This document shows positions 40,435 to 50,100 of a stretch of 64,000 nucleotides of DNA, one piece after another. The position numbers and the translations under genes are program-made. The first letter of the stretch is position 1. Each line of letters opens with the position of its first letter. Under the pieces are notes generated by a model. The model worked only from the letters and a program-made list of their open reading frames with translations, searched no databases and was not told the DNA's origin. The stretch is from Psychrobacter sp. bablab_jr014 (GTDB lineage: Bacteria; Pseudomonadota; Gammaproteobacteria; Pseudomonadales; Moraxellaceae), in NCBI RefSeq assembly GCF_016464015.1, contig NZ_JACDXT010000012.1, positions 62,001 through 126,000 on the forward strand. Reading direction: 5' to 3'.

Positions 40435-40884
40435 TTAGTCTTGCAAACACACCACAATTTCCCCAACTTCAGACTTCCAAGTCACAGGAATGATAAATGA
40501 GCGTTCATTTTTGGGCAGAATGATGCTCTGTGGTGAACCTTTAAATACAAACGGTACAGAGATATGGAATGTCGAACCAAACTCCGTACGCGCATTACCC
40601 GCAATGGTATTGGCTACTTCACCTGCCAAATCTACCAAATTACTTTCACTTTTGTCTGACTCACCCATGCTGTCTAAAATGCGGTCTAGTAATTTCGTGG
40701 TAGATGAAAAGTAAACCACACCCTTTTGCACGCCTGAAATACCGATTAGTCCTGTATAGTCATGGACTTTTGGCTGCTCATTTTCTAGCAGGTATGGGGT
40801 GTCTACCAACAGTTCTTCGCCACCAAACTGCTGAAAATAACCAGTGATAATATCTAAAAAAACCTGAAGTTTCTGTTCTTTCAT
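40435..40884 (-). CDS. CheX-like phosphatase, copy 1 of the signalling operon
   Basis: 149 residues. E-x-x-N at E89-N92 in D-L-A-G-E-V-A-N-T-I-A-G-N-A. The rest has the alternating strand pattern of CheX and lacks any membrane segment or DNA-binding motif. About one third to one half identical to copy 2 by eye, so an old tandem duplication. Gap of 29 bases to the receiver gene and 35 bases to copy 2. Confidence 0.78.
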   Translation of the reverse strand: MKEQKLQVFLDIITGYFQQFGGEELLVDTPYLLENEQPKVHDYTGLIGISGVQKGVVYFSSTTKLLDRILDSMGESDKSESNLVDLAGEVANTIAGNARTEFGSTFHISVPFVFKGSPQSIILPKNERSFIIPVTWKSEVGEIVVCLQD

Positions 40885-40913
40885 AATCGCCTCTATAGCT
40901 TATGGTTCGGGTG

Positions 40914-41276
40914 TCAGTCTTCCATCAGCTCATCGAGAGCTTCTACCAATTCTTCTTCAGAAAAAGGCTTACACAAAAAGCCACTTGCGCCCAGCGACAA
41001 AGCTTCAATGCCTGTGGCTTTATCCGATAATGCCGAAACTACCAAGATACGTACATTAGGATCTTGAGCGATAATTTTTTCGATACACTCTAAACCGTCC
41101 ATTTGTGGCATGGTTAAATCCATAGTCACAACATCAGGACGGTGAATATTGAATTTTTCTAGTGCCATCACCCCACTGGTCGCTGTCGCAACTAAAGTGA
41201 ACTTGCCTGAATCATAAGCGCGCTGAATGCGGTTTCGAATGATATTAGAATCATCAACAATCATTAATTTATACAT
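40914..41276 (-). CDS. Stand-alone response regulator receiver (CheY-like)
   Basis: 120 residues, receiver domain only. Acidic pocket I-V-D-D-S at the start, phospho-acceptor D53 in T-M-D-L-T-M-P-Q-M-D-G, switch T/S in V-V-S-A-L, and K103 in C-K-P-F. No output domain, so signalling must go through protein contacts. Lies between the kinase and the CheX-like pair; 20 bases separate it from the kinase gene. Confidence 0.95.
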   Translation of the reverse strand: MYKLMIVDDSNIIRNRIQRAYDSGKFTLVATATSGVMALEKFNIHRPDVVTMDLTMPQMDGLECIEKIIAQDPNVRILVVSALSDKATGIEALSLGASGFLCKPFSEEELVEALDELMED

Positions 41277-41296
41277 AAGTATTTATCATCCTTAAT

Positions 41297-43453
41297 TTAA
41301 GCGTTTGGCAGGGTAATGACAAAACGTGTCATTTTGCCAAGCTCACTATTTACATTGAGCGTACCATCATATTCTTTAACTTGTGCTTTGATGATATCCA
41401 GACCCACACCGCGACCACCATCTTCATCCGCTGATTCTTTGGTTGAGAATCCTGATGAAAACAGTGCGTTTAATAGCTCTCCGCGCTCAAGCTCACGTGC
41501 TTCATCAATACTATAGCGACCCAGTGTCACTAAGCGATCGCGGATCTTATCATAGTCAATGCCTTGACCATCGTCTTGAATGGTAATGACAAACTCTTTG
41601 CCGTTGTTTTGCATGGTCAAGTCTGTATTACCCGCTGCAGGTTTACCCAGTCCCATACGTACTGAAGGCGACTCCACCCCATGCACGATAGCATTACGTA
41701 GCAGCTGGATGCTGATTTCTTTGACCGCTTTGTTTAGATGTTGCGGGATGCGCACATCTTTTAGGCTGTCGCTGTTTAGGTTAATTTGCTTACCTTGGCG
41801 AGCTGCAATCTCACGCGCAAAGTTTTGGTAATAGCTGTACAAATGATCGTTTTCATCATCTAAGCTGATTACTGCATCTGTGACGTCAGCCGCAATGGGG
41901 GCTGTGCTGTTGTCGGTTGCTACTGTGCTGGCTGCCACTGTACTGGTAGCTGCAGGTGATGAGCTATTAATACGCTGACCCAAGCTTTCGATGGTGTTTG
42001 ATAGGCTAAGCAGTTCATCAAGCTGTACGGTCAATGGTAAGAAGTCGTTACCAGAGAGCTTGCCTTGGTTTTGTAGCGCGTATAATTTGTCTTCTGCTTC
42101 TGATGCAATCTTAGTAAAGCTGTGTAGCTTAAGTGCAGAGGCTTCACCTTTTAAGCTGTGCATTTCACGATAAATGGCTTTGAGCTTGTTCTCTAGCTCG
42201 TACTGTGAGCTACCTGGGTTTTTCAGGATATTGTTAATTTTATCGATGTTGATCTTCGTGTTATTGATAAACTCGTTGATCACTTTTGGATTTACATTCA
42301 AGATGGTGGTCAACATCTCAATCTGCATGTCATTTTGCGCACGCTCTTTTTCTAGGCGCTGCTCTAGCATGACCGCGTCTGAAACGTCACTTACGTTGAC
42401 CAAAATACGGGCAATTTCTTTGTCTTCATAAACACGTGAGAATTTAAAGTCAAGGAAGCGACTGTCTTTACTTTGCTCGCCTGAGGTATTGTGTAGCATC
42501 ACTTTGTGTAGCGGATTGAGTGAGTCTACCAGCTTCTCTTTTACGCGTGGGTTGTAGAGCTGCTCAATAAACTGACGCGTGGTTGATAGGTCTTTGTCTG
42601 AAATACGGCCACGAAGTACTTGCGCAAAGTTCTCACCAGCCAATTTTTGCGTACCGATAATGCCTTCTAGTGCACGTGAGTGCTGCTGACCGATGTTTAG
42701 GTCTTTATCAAGTAGGAACAGACCTGTGTTTACGGTCTCTAGAATCTCTTCGGTCTCGCGACGGGCTTCGAGTACTTCAGCATCACTTTCACGTAGACGG
42801 CGTACGAAGAAGAAGATAAAGATTAGGAAGTAGCCCAAAATCGCCGCAACACCCAAAATCTGAATCAAACGAATGGTACGCGCTTGGTTTTCAGCGTCTT
42901 CAAATACTTCGTTGGTCAAGTCGCCTAATGATTCGTTCATCAATAGACTTGAGGTTTTCGCCTGCTCTACTGCCTGAGTCAATTCATCACTAGAATCAAC
43001 CATAACGTTATCTGCGTCTTTTAAATACGCCTGAATACGCGGCTCTAATAATTTCCACTGCGCATCAGCGACTTGTAGATTTTGCTGCGCTTCACCACTG
43101 ATGGTTGGCAAGGTATAGCTGTTATCATCAACAGTAATCGTACCACCTGTGCCAATCTGATCGATTGATTGGTTGATTAGGTTGGTATTGTTTTCTAAAC
43201 GCTCAAGCACACGTTGGATGTGCGGTGAGTTGGTATCTTCACCATAGCTGCTTTCTAAGTCGAACAAGTCTTTAATTACCGCCTGTGCGCTGTTGGCAAC
43301 TTGGTTGGTTTGGTCAATCAAAACCGTATTACGCTCAAGCAAGCTTGATGTATAAAAAGTAAAGGCCAAAAGAGCGCCAATCAAAGATAAGAACAGCGCA
43401 ATCGAAATAATCAAGCCACGGTAACGACCGTTATTTGTAGTAGTTGTCGCCAT
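41297..43453 (-). CDS. Membrane sensor CheA-like histidine kinase (HPt plus ATPase)
   Basis: 718 residues. Membrane helix 13-33, periplasmic helical sensor region 34-193 that looks like a PilJ/4-helix bundle, membrane helix 194-217, PAS-like region about 232-360, then an HPt domain with the phospho-accepting H432 in M-H-S-L-K-G-E-A, a Thr/Ala/Ser linker about 498-530, and a CheA-type ATPase: N-box L-L-R-N-A-I-V-H-G-V-E-S-P, G1 D-D-G-Q-G-I-D, G2 G-G-R-G-V-G-L-D. There is no HisKA dimerisation domain, no CheW-like P5 domain and no attached receiver. It thus resembles CheA rewired into a membrane receptor. The gene starts two bases after the binding-protein gene ends. Confidence 0.88.
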   Translation of the reverse strand: MATTTTNNGRYRGLIISIALFLSLIGALLAFTFYTSSLLERNTVLIDQTNQVANSAQAVIKDLFDLESSYGEDTNSPHIQRVLERLENNTNLINQSIDQIGTGGTITVDDNSYTLPTISGEAQQNLQVADAQWKLLEPRIQAYLKDADNVMVDSSDELTQAVEQAKTSSLLMNESLGDLTNEVFEDAENQARTIRLIQILGVAAILGYFLIFIFFFVRRLRESDAEVLEARRETEEILETVNTGLFLLDKDLNIGQQHSRALEGIIGTQKLAGENFAQVLRGRISDKDLSTTRQFIEQLYNPRVKEKLVDSLNPLHKVMLHNTSGEQSKDSRFLDFKFSRVYEDKEIARILVNVSDVSDAVMLEQRLEKERAQNDMQIEMLTTILNVNPKVINEFINNTKINIDKINNILKNPGSSQYELENKLKAIYREMHSLKGEASALKLHSFTKIASEAEDKLYALQNQGKLSGNDFLPLTVQLDELLSLSNTIESLGQRINSSSPAATSTVAASTVATDNSTAPIAADVTDAVISLDDENDHLYSYYQNFAREIAARQGKQINLNSDSLKDVRIPQHLNKAVKEISIQLLRNAIVHGVESPSVRMGLGKPAAGNTDLTMQNNGKEFVITIQDDGQGIDYDKIRDRLVTLGRYSIDEARELERGELLNALFSSGFSTKESADEDGGRGVGLDIIKAQVKEYDGTLNVNSELGKMTRFVITLPNA

Positions 43454-43455
43454 GA

Positions 43456-44328
43456 TTACGCTCCCTCTTTATTGGTTGCTGTCGCGTTTTCAGGTGCTGC
43501 ACCTTGCTCACCAAGCCATTTTTCACCAATTTTTGCAAACGTACCACTTGCTTTTAGTTTGGCAATACCGTCATTGACTTTGTTAATCAACTCATCATTA
43601 CCTTTAGCCATTAGGATGACCTGCTGTGCTGAAGGATTGTCTTCCCCTTCATAAGCAACAATGTTTACTTTGTATTCAGGATGGTTTTTGGCGGTGTACT
43701 GAAGAATCGGCAAATCATGCAAAATGGCATCCGTTTTGCCTTGTATCAAATCTTCATACAATAAAAACGCCGTAGTTCTTGTTGAGAAGTTACTGTATTT
43801 ACCCATCGCAAGTGCTTGATCGACCTGCTTAGAGCCTTCCATTGCAGAGATATTTTTACCTTGCAAATCATCTAAACTATTAACGTTTAACTCTGGTTTT
43901 GCGTACATAACGGCCGCAGGGTTGAAGAAATAAGAATTAGAGAGTCCGTATCTTTCTGCACGCTCATCTTTATAAGAAATACCAGAAATTGCTAGGTCAC
44001 GACTGCCTGACTCTACACTGTCAAACATGTCTTGCCACGTCTCTTTATAAAACTCGACCTTAAACCCTTCTTCTTCACCGATAGCACGGATCGAATCAAT
44101 GTCGATGCCTTGCATATTGCCGTAATCGTCTTGAAATGAGAATGGAGGCATGGTGCCTGTGGTCGCTACTTTGATAACAGGCGCATCTGCTGGCAAACTA
44201 CTAACAAACGCATCTTGGCCCTTTTCTTGCGTACTATTGCTGGCGGTCGTTTCTGGTTGGCTTGAGTTGTTGCACCCAACCATACCTACGCTCAATACAA
44301 GCGGGAGTATTCGATAAAGCTGTTTCAT
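43456..44328 (-). CDS. Periplasmic solute-binding lipoprotein (family 3)
   Basis: 290 residues; AAGGA eight bases before the ATG. Lipobox G-M-V-G-C, then a Ser/Thr/Gln linker and an SBP_bac_3 fold: T-T-G-T-M-P-P-F-S-F at the start, G-I-D-I-D and D-L-A-I-S-G-I-S in the first lobe, G-K-T-D-A-I-L-H-D in the second. Such proteins bind amino acids or similar small ligands. No ABC permease or ATPase gene is near, and the next gene is a membrane kinase, so a sensory rather than transport role is inferred. First gene of the operon. Confidence 0.85.
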   Translation of the reverse strand: MKQLYRILPLVLSVGMVGCNNSSQPETTASNSTQEKGQDAFVSSLPADAPVIKVATTGTMPPFSFQDDYGNMQGIDIDSIRAIGEEEGFKVEFYKETWQDMFDSVESGSRDLAISGISYKDERAERYGLSNSYFFNPAAVMYAKPELNVNSLDDLQGKNISAMEGSKQVDQALAMGKYSNFSTRTTAFLLYEDLIQGKTDAILHDLPILQYTAKNHPEYKVNIVAYEGEDNPSAQQVILMAKGNDELINKVNDGIAKLKASGTFAKIGEKWLGEQGAAPENATATNKEGA

Positions 44329-44663
44329 GACACATCCTTGTTACTTCGTGAAGTTCTGAACCTGTTTTCGCATTTTTTTTACAAACCAGCAATATTAAAT
44401 GACAAATATGCGGTTTATTTATTACATGCAGTTACACCGAATAATACTGAAGCAATCTAAGAAATGCAATTATTATCTAATGTTATCTTTGCAACTGAAT
44501 AAATAATGAAAGAAAATAGTCTAATTATCAACAATTTAAAGAACTATTGTCTATCAAGAATACGTATACTTTTTTAAGCGTCTATTATTTTTACTCATTA
44601 TGAACTTATGTTGTGTTTGAATATTATAATTCCTTAATTTTTTTATGGTTATTTTGATAAATA
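44329..44663. promoter_or_regulatory. AT-rich promoter region of the signalling operon
   Basis: 335 bases with no gene and very low GC. It must hold the minus-strand promoter of the binding-protein/kinase operon. Several TTG...TAAT combinations exist and none stands out, so no boxes are assigned. No clear terminator for the MFS gene either. Confidence 0.4.
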
Positions 44664-45914
44664 TTATTCTGCATCATCAAGATTCAATGTTTTGTCTATT
44701 TTCCAAACCAAAAAACACCCTGTTGCCATTAAGGCAAACATGGTTATACCCAGTTTTAACACTGGATTGACAGCAAATAGATTCAATAAAAGCCCGCCAA
44801 AGATACCGACAGAAAACATCAGTGAGCCTTGTAGTGCGCTAGCCATACCTGCGCGGCGCTTTTGAAATGCGAGCGCAATCGCTGACGCATTTGGCTGCGT
44901 CAAACCCAAGCCTGCAATACAAAAGAAGATACACACCAAGACCAGCGGCAACCATGCATCGCTACCAAAGAGCGACCCCAAAACAAACAGTCCGCCTGAG
45001 GCTACGACCTGCACCAGCGCGCCAAAGCGCAATAAGCTGAGTATACGAAAGCGGTTGGTCAACCATTGATTCAGCTGGGTCAGCGCGATAAAGCCTGCAG
45101 CATTAAATCCAAATATCCAACTAAAATGTTGTGCAGAGACACCGTAGGTGTCCATAAGCAGCTCAGATGCCGCACTGATATACACAAACATAGAACCCAT
45201 TAATAGCCCCCCACCGATAGCAGGATAATTAAACGTAGGGTCCTTTAATAAGTCCCAGTACTGACTGAGCACTTCTCTAGCGGGACGTAAATTGCGGTTC
45301 TCTTCGGCCAAGGTTTCAGTAAAAAAGAACTTGGTTAATATAAGATTCAATAGACCGAAGGCAGTTAAGAACCAAAAAATAGAATGCCAGCTAAAAAACT
45401 CCAAAAATTGTGCGCCTAATAGTGGCGCTAAAATCGGTGCAAGACCCATTACCAAAATCATAATTGAAAAGGCTTTTGCGGTTTGTTTTGCGGTAAGGCG
45501 GTCACGAATGGCAGCCCGCGTCACAACTGCTCCCACACAAGCACCCAAAGCCTGAACCGTCCGCCCAACAAACAAAATATATTCATTATTTGTCGTCGCG
45601 CACACCAAGGAGGCGACCACGTATAGGCTCATGCCAATATATAACGGCTTGACGCGCCCGATACGGTCACTAAATGGGCCATAAAACAGCTGACCAAAGA
45701 CCAGACCAACAAAATAAGCGGGTACAGAGTTGGCAATAAAAGCGGTCGATACCCCAAAGCTATCCGCCATGGCAGGCAGCGCAGGTAAATACATATCAAT
45801 AGATAAGGGACCTATAGCGACCATGAGGCCGAGCATCATAATCCATGCAACAGGTAGATCTGAGGAGCGCACACGGTCATTTGGATTGGGCAGATTGGGT
45901 TTGATAGCAGACAT
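44664..45914 (-). CDS. Bcr/CflA-family MFS drug efflux transporter
   Basis: 416 residues from M-S-A-I-K-P-N; starts at 45929 and 45980 are in frame but less natural. Twelve membrane helices. Motif between helices 2 and 3 is G-P-F-S-D-R-I-G-R-V-K-P-L; the D-M-Y-L-P-A-L-P in helix 1 is the hallmark of the Bcr/CflA (DHA1) group, proton-driven exporters of bicyclomycin, chloramphenicol and the like. Actual substrate unknown. Confidence 0.9.
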   Translation of the reverse strand: MSAIKPNLPNPNDRVRSSDLPVAWIMMLGLMVAIGPLSIDMYLPALPAMADSFGVSTAFIANSVPAYFVGLVFGQLFYGPFSDRIGRVKPLYIGMSLYVVASLVCATTNNEYILFVGRTVQALGACVGAVVTRAAIRDRLTAKQTAKAFSIMILVMGLAPILAPLLGAQFLEFFSWHSIFWFLTAFGLLNLILTKFFFTETLAEENRNLRPAREVLSQYWDLLKDPTFNYPAIGGGLLMGSMFVYISAASELLMDTYGVSAQHFSWIFGFNAAGFIALTQLNQWLTNRFRILSLLRFGALVQVVASGGLFVLGSLFGSDAWLPLVLVCIFFCIAGLGLTQPNASAIALAFQKRRAGMASALQGSLMFSVGIFGGLLLNLFAVNPVLKLGITMFALMATGCFLVWKIDKTLNLDDAE

Positions 45915-46119
45915 AAAGATAACCGTCATGTTGTGATAAGAAAAAATAAAACACCCTATGCCCCGCTTGGTAATACCCAAGGAGCAAAAATAAGGATGCT
46001 TTTACATTTAAAAATAAGGTATGTTTGAATAATCAGCTATAGTAAAACCTAAGTAAAACTGATACGGCATCAGAAACACGCTCGATTAAAGGCAGCAATA
46101 TTTTTGGTGCTCTTTTGCC

Positions 46120-46935
46120 TCACCATTGACGCGCTAAAAAAGACACGCTACTGTCCTTTGCGCGTTGTACCGCACGCTTACGGTTTTTGCCGAGTAACAG
46201 TTTTAGCTGCCATAGCTTTTCTTTATATAAAGTGGTCGTCGATACTGATTGCATACCATTAATAAGCTGTTTACTTGCCAGCACCGCATCAGGAGAACGA
46301 TTGGCAATTTGTTTTGCTAAGGCCATTGCCTCATCAGGAGGATTTACGCAAAGGCGCGTAATCAGGCCATAATCTAGCGCGGTCTTAGCATCACAAACTT
46401 CCGCACTCATCGCTAGTGCTTTAAGCGCATCGGCGCGCACCAGTCCTAGCGCCGATTGACTCAGCCCCATATCTGCGACAAGTCCCCATTTAGCTTCCAT
46501 AATAGCAAGCTTTGTATCTGTATGGGCAAAGCGCACATCGCACGCCAGCGCCAGCTGTAACCCTGCGCCAAGGCAGTGCCCTGAAAGCGCTGCAATCACA
46601 GGAATCGGTAACTCACGCCATACAAGGCACACCTCTTGGAACAGACTGCGCGTGGGCTTTAGCAGTTGCCAGACAATCCACGCTTGGCGCTTTGATTGAT
46701 TCAAATCACCAAGGTCAATACCTGAGCAAAAGGTATCTGCCGCGCCAGTGACGATGACCGCACGTAAGGTTTTATCCGCACGGATATGCTGCGCCACTTG
46801 TAGCAGCTCCTCCATCATCTCAATGCTCATGGCGTTTTTTTTGTCAGGACGATATAGCGTCAAAGTGACGATGGCATCATCGATACGGACTTGTAAGGTT
46901 TTATAACAATAGGTGGCAACGGCGTGCGGATGCAT
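46120..46935 (-). CDS. Enoyl-CoA hydratase/isomerase family protein
   Basis: 271 residues. Crotonase fold: R-P-D-K-K-N-A-M near residue 30, the oxyanion-hole segment D-T-F-C-S-G-I-D-L and A-L-S-G-H-C-L-G-A-G-L-Q-L-A-L-A-C-D. The position that carries one catalytic glutamate in true hydratases is not obviously occupied, while E of E-A-K-W-G-L is retained, a pattern also seen in dienoyl-CoA isomerases. Cytoplasmic, probably fatty-acid or related acyl-CoA metabolism. Not in an evident operon. Confidence 0.85.
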   Translation of the reverse strand: MHPHAVATYCYKTLQVRIDDAIVTLTLYRPDKKNAMSIEMMEELLQVAQHIRADKTLRAVIVTGAADTFCSGIDLGDLNQSKRQAWIVWQLLKPTRSLFQEVCLVWRELPIPVIAALSGHCLGAGLQLALACDVRFAHTDTKLAIMEAKWGLVADMGLSQSALGLVRADALKALAMSAEVCDAKTALDYGLITRLCVNPPDEAMALAKQIANRSPDAVLASKQLINGMQSVSTTTLYKEKLWQLKLLLGKNRKRAVQRAKDSSVSFLARQW

Positions 46936-47194
46936 GGTTTTTCCTTATCTATAATAGTGGCGGTATACAATCGCCATGCATCTCGTCATTTCGTGCAAAC
47001 CCTATTATCAAAAACGGTCATCGAAAAATGACAAAGCATGGCGTAAAATCAATATGACCCGCCAAAAACCATGCGTCAATGCGCGTTATTGTCTCAACCA
47101 GTCAATAAATGTTGCATCGTATAATAGTGGTTATTGTGCGCAACTGACTGAGGCAGCACCAGTCATTCTTGGTAACACATTGTGCCTTTAACCA

Positions 47195-50100
47195 TCAAAT
47201 CATTTTCCAAGTCATGTCATTTTCACTGAGCAAATGAAACTGCAGCTGTGGGTGGGCTTTTAAGTCCGCCGTTTTTAGATTATCAAGTGCATGCTGTAAT
47301 GCCTCATAATAAGGGGTGAGCATGGCAAACTGTACGGAGGTGGTGTGCTGCGTGTTTAATAAGCATTTGTCTTCAAGGTTTTGGCTGGCAAAGCGCAGCT
47401 CAGGCACACCCGTATAGCGGCTGGCACCCAAAATACGGTGGGCAACTTGCCCCAACTGCTGGCGGTCATGCGCTTGCCATGCGCGCGCAAGGGCCTCTTT
47501 TTCTTCATCGACACTATCAATCATCATGGTCAATAGCTTGATGGCCAAGTCAGGCTTGTTGGCTGAGCGCATGAGCGCGTCTTCCCAGTCGAGTACTGTA
47601 TGGTGCTCATGGGTACTTGGCATGGGGCTGTGTAGACCAAAATGTAACCCTGAGCTGTATTCAGACTCAGAACCAGCACCGTCTTGGGAGTCGTCAGAGG
47701 TATCCACGATAGCGCTGTTTGAGGTTGCGCTTTTAAGCACACTGTTGGTCACATCCTTAACGTAGCCATCACGAATTTTTTTCAAAGACAGCGGGCGATT
47801 GATTGGCGTTTCGGTGGCGTGCATTGCCATAGACGCCGCCGCTTGTACCGCCGTTTCGGTCGCATTGCCATGCGCAAAGCTCTCTGTACGTCCCAGCCAT
47901 TTTTGTAAGACTTGCAGTAGCTGCGGCTGGCTGATGGGCTTACCCACATAATCATCAATACCGATTGCCATCAGTTTGTCGCGCTCATCAGAGAGGCCAT
48001 GCGCGGTCAAGGCAATGATGGGAATGCGGCGTTCTCCGCCTTCGATGTTACGAATTTGCGCCGCCGCTTCTCGACCAGACATACGCGGCATTTGAATGTC
48101 CATAAATATCAAATCAATGCCTTCGCTTATGCTGCCTTTATCTTCGGCATCTGGCGTGTTTTGTTGGCGCTGTTCGGCTTTGGACTGTGCAGGCTTGTGC
48201 TCAAGGCGCTGCGTCTTGTTGCCTTTATTTTTTTGCACGTGCGCTTTACTGACCACCTCAATCGCTTCAAAGCCGCTATTGGCGGTAATGACTTTAATAC
48301 CCAGCTCGCTTAACAAGGCATCGAGCACCAGTAGGTTGGGCAGATGGTCGTCTACCGCGAGTACGGTCACTCCTTCCCAGCGCGGTGTGTTCACAACAGG
48401 CGCTTTGCTGCCTGCGGTGTCGAGCATGGCGTACAGCTGGCGTTTATCAAGTGGCTCGTAAAGCATCTTGGCATGATAGCGCCCTAAAAGGTGCTGATTG
48501 GCACTGACTTGATAACCAAAGACCGCCAGCTTGCCTTGATAATGCAGGCGAATTTGTTTTAACAATGCCATCATGTCATCTTGGGTATCGGTATCAACAA
48601 CCACCCAATCCCACTCGTTACCCTGCTCTTTTAATGATTGTAATAGTCCTGGTAAGGAGTTGGCGTGGGTAATACTGATGGGCAGCGTTTGCAAGCTTGC
48701 ATTTAAGACTTGTTTTGAGGCGTTGTGATTAATCCACACCAGCATGCGGAAAGTATCGTGCATGCGTGCCAGCGGTGACAATACTGGCGGCGCGATGCTA
48801 TCACCCGTAGGCACCTCAAGCGCATCAACATGCATGGGCATTCTAAACCAAAAAGTCGCGCCTTGTTTGTCGATGTTTTCTTGGGCATTGTCATAAAAAC
48901 CAATCTCACCACCCATCAAGCGCACCAGCTGCTTAGAAATCACCAAGCCAAGCCCCGTTCCCCCATATTGGCGGGTGATTGATGGGTCCCCTTGGCTAAA
49001 GCTTTGGAACAGACTTTTTTGTGCATCGGGCGAGATGCCTTTGCCACTGTCTTGCACACTAATCGTCAGGCAGTTGTCTTGATGATCATCGAGGCTGACA
49101 CGCACCAACACTTCGCCTGTATCGGTAAATTTAATCGCGTTACCTACGATATTGGTTAAGATTTGTTTGAGGCGCAGCGCATCGCCGATTATTTGCATCG
49201 GCACATCGTTATAAAACATCACCGCCATGCGCAGCCCTTTTTCTGCGGCGACTGGCGAGAGCATGTCCACCACATCATAAATGGTGTCATACAGGTCAAA
49301 CTCATGCTGATCCAGCACCAGTTTACCTGCCTCGATTTTAGAAAAGTCCAACACATCATTCACCAGCGCCAGCAAATGCGCCGACGACTTACGAATGGTC
49401 TGGACATACAAGTCCTGCTCAGGATTTAATTCGCCATGACGCGCCAGCAAATTAATAAAGCCATCAATACTGTTTAAAGGGGTGCGCAGCTCGTGGCTGA
49501 TATTGGTCAAAAACGCCGACTTGGCTTGGCTGGTCGAAATCGCGGCATCACGCGCATTACGAATGGAGATGTTTTGCATTTCCATCTCATCAAACGCCAG
49601 ACGTAAGTCGTCCTCAGTCTGCTCAGCATGACTTTTTAGCTCTTGAAAGCTGCTGTGCAAGCGGCGCAAGGTTTTGACCAAATCCTGCTGTAATAAGTTC
49701 AGCTCACCGTCCGATTCCACAGGAATGGGCTTATACAGATTGTCCACATTGGTACGCTGCAACTGCAAGCGCAGCTCATAAATCGGCGCAATCCAGCGCT
49801 TGGCATAGATATTCAGGCTTAGTAATAAAATTAAAATGGTAAACAGCCCCGTCACCATCAGCGCCATCGCGATACGATAGCGGGCAATGTACAGCGGCTC
49901 ATTGTCCATATCGATGAGCAGCCACAGATTTTGGCCTTCAAACTCACCCAAATACGTGCCGTAAGCTGTGCCAATGGGCGTGCTTTTTTGTGATAAAAAA
50001 TGGGTGTTTGGGTCAATCATTGGCCATGTGGCGTCAATACCATAACCGACTGTGGCCAAAACTTGATTGTTTTCGCGAATAATTGCGATGCGCTGTACAT

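Noticed and set aside
46976-47191. 71-codon frame between the crotonase and BarA genes
   Set aside because: No ribosome-binding site, composition like spacer DNA, no motif.
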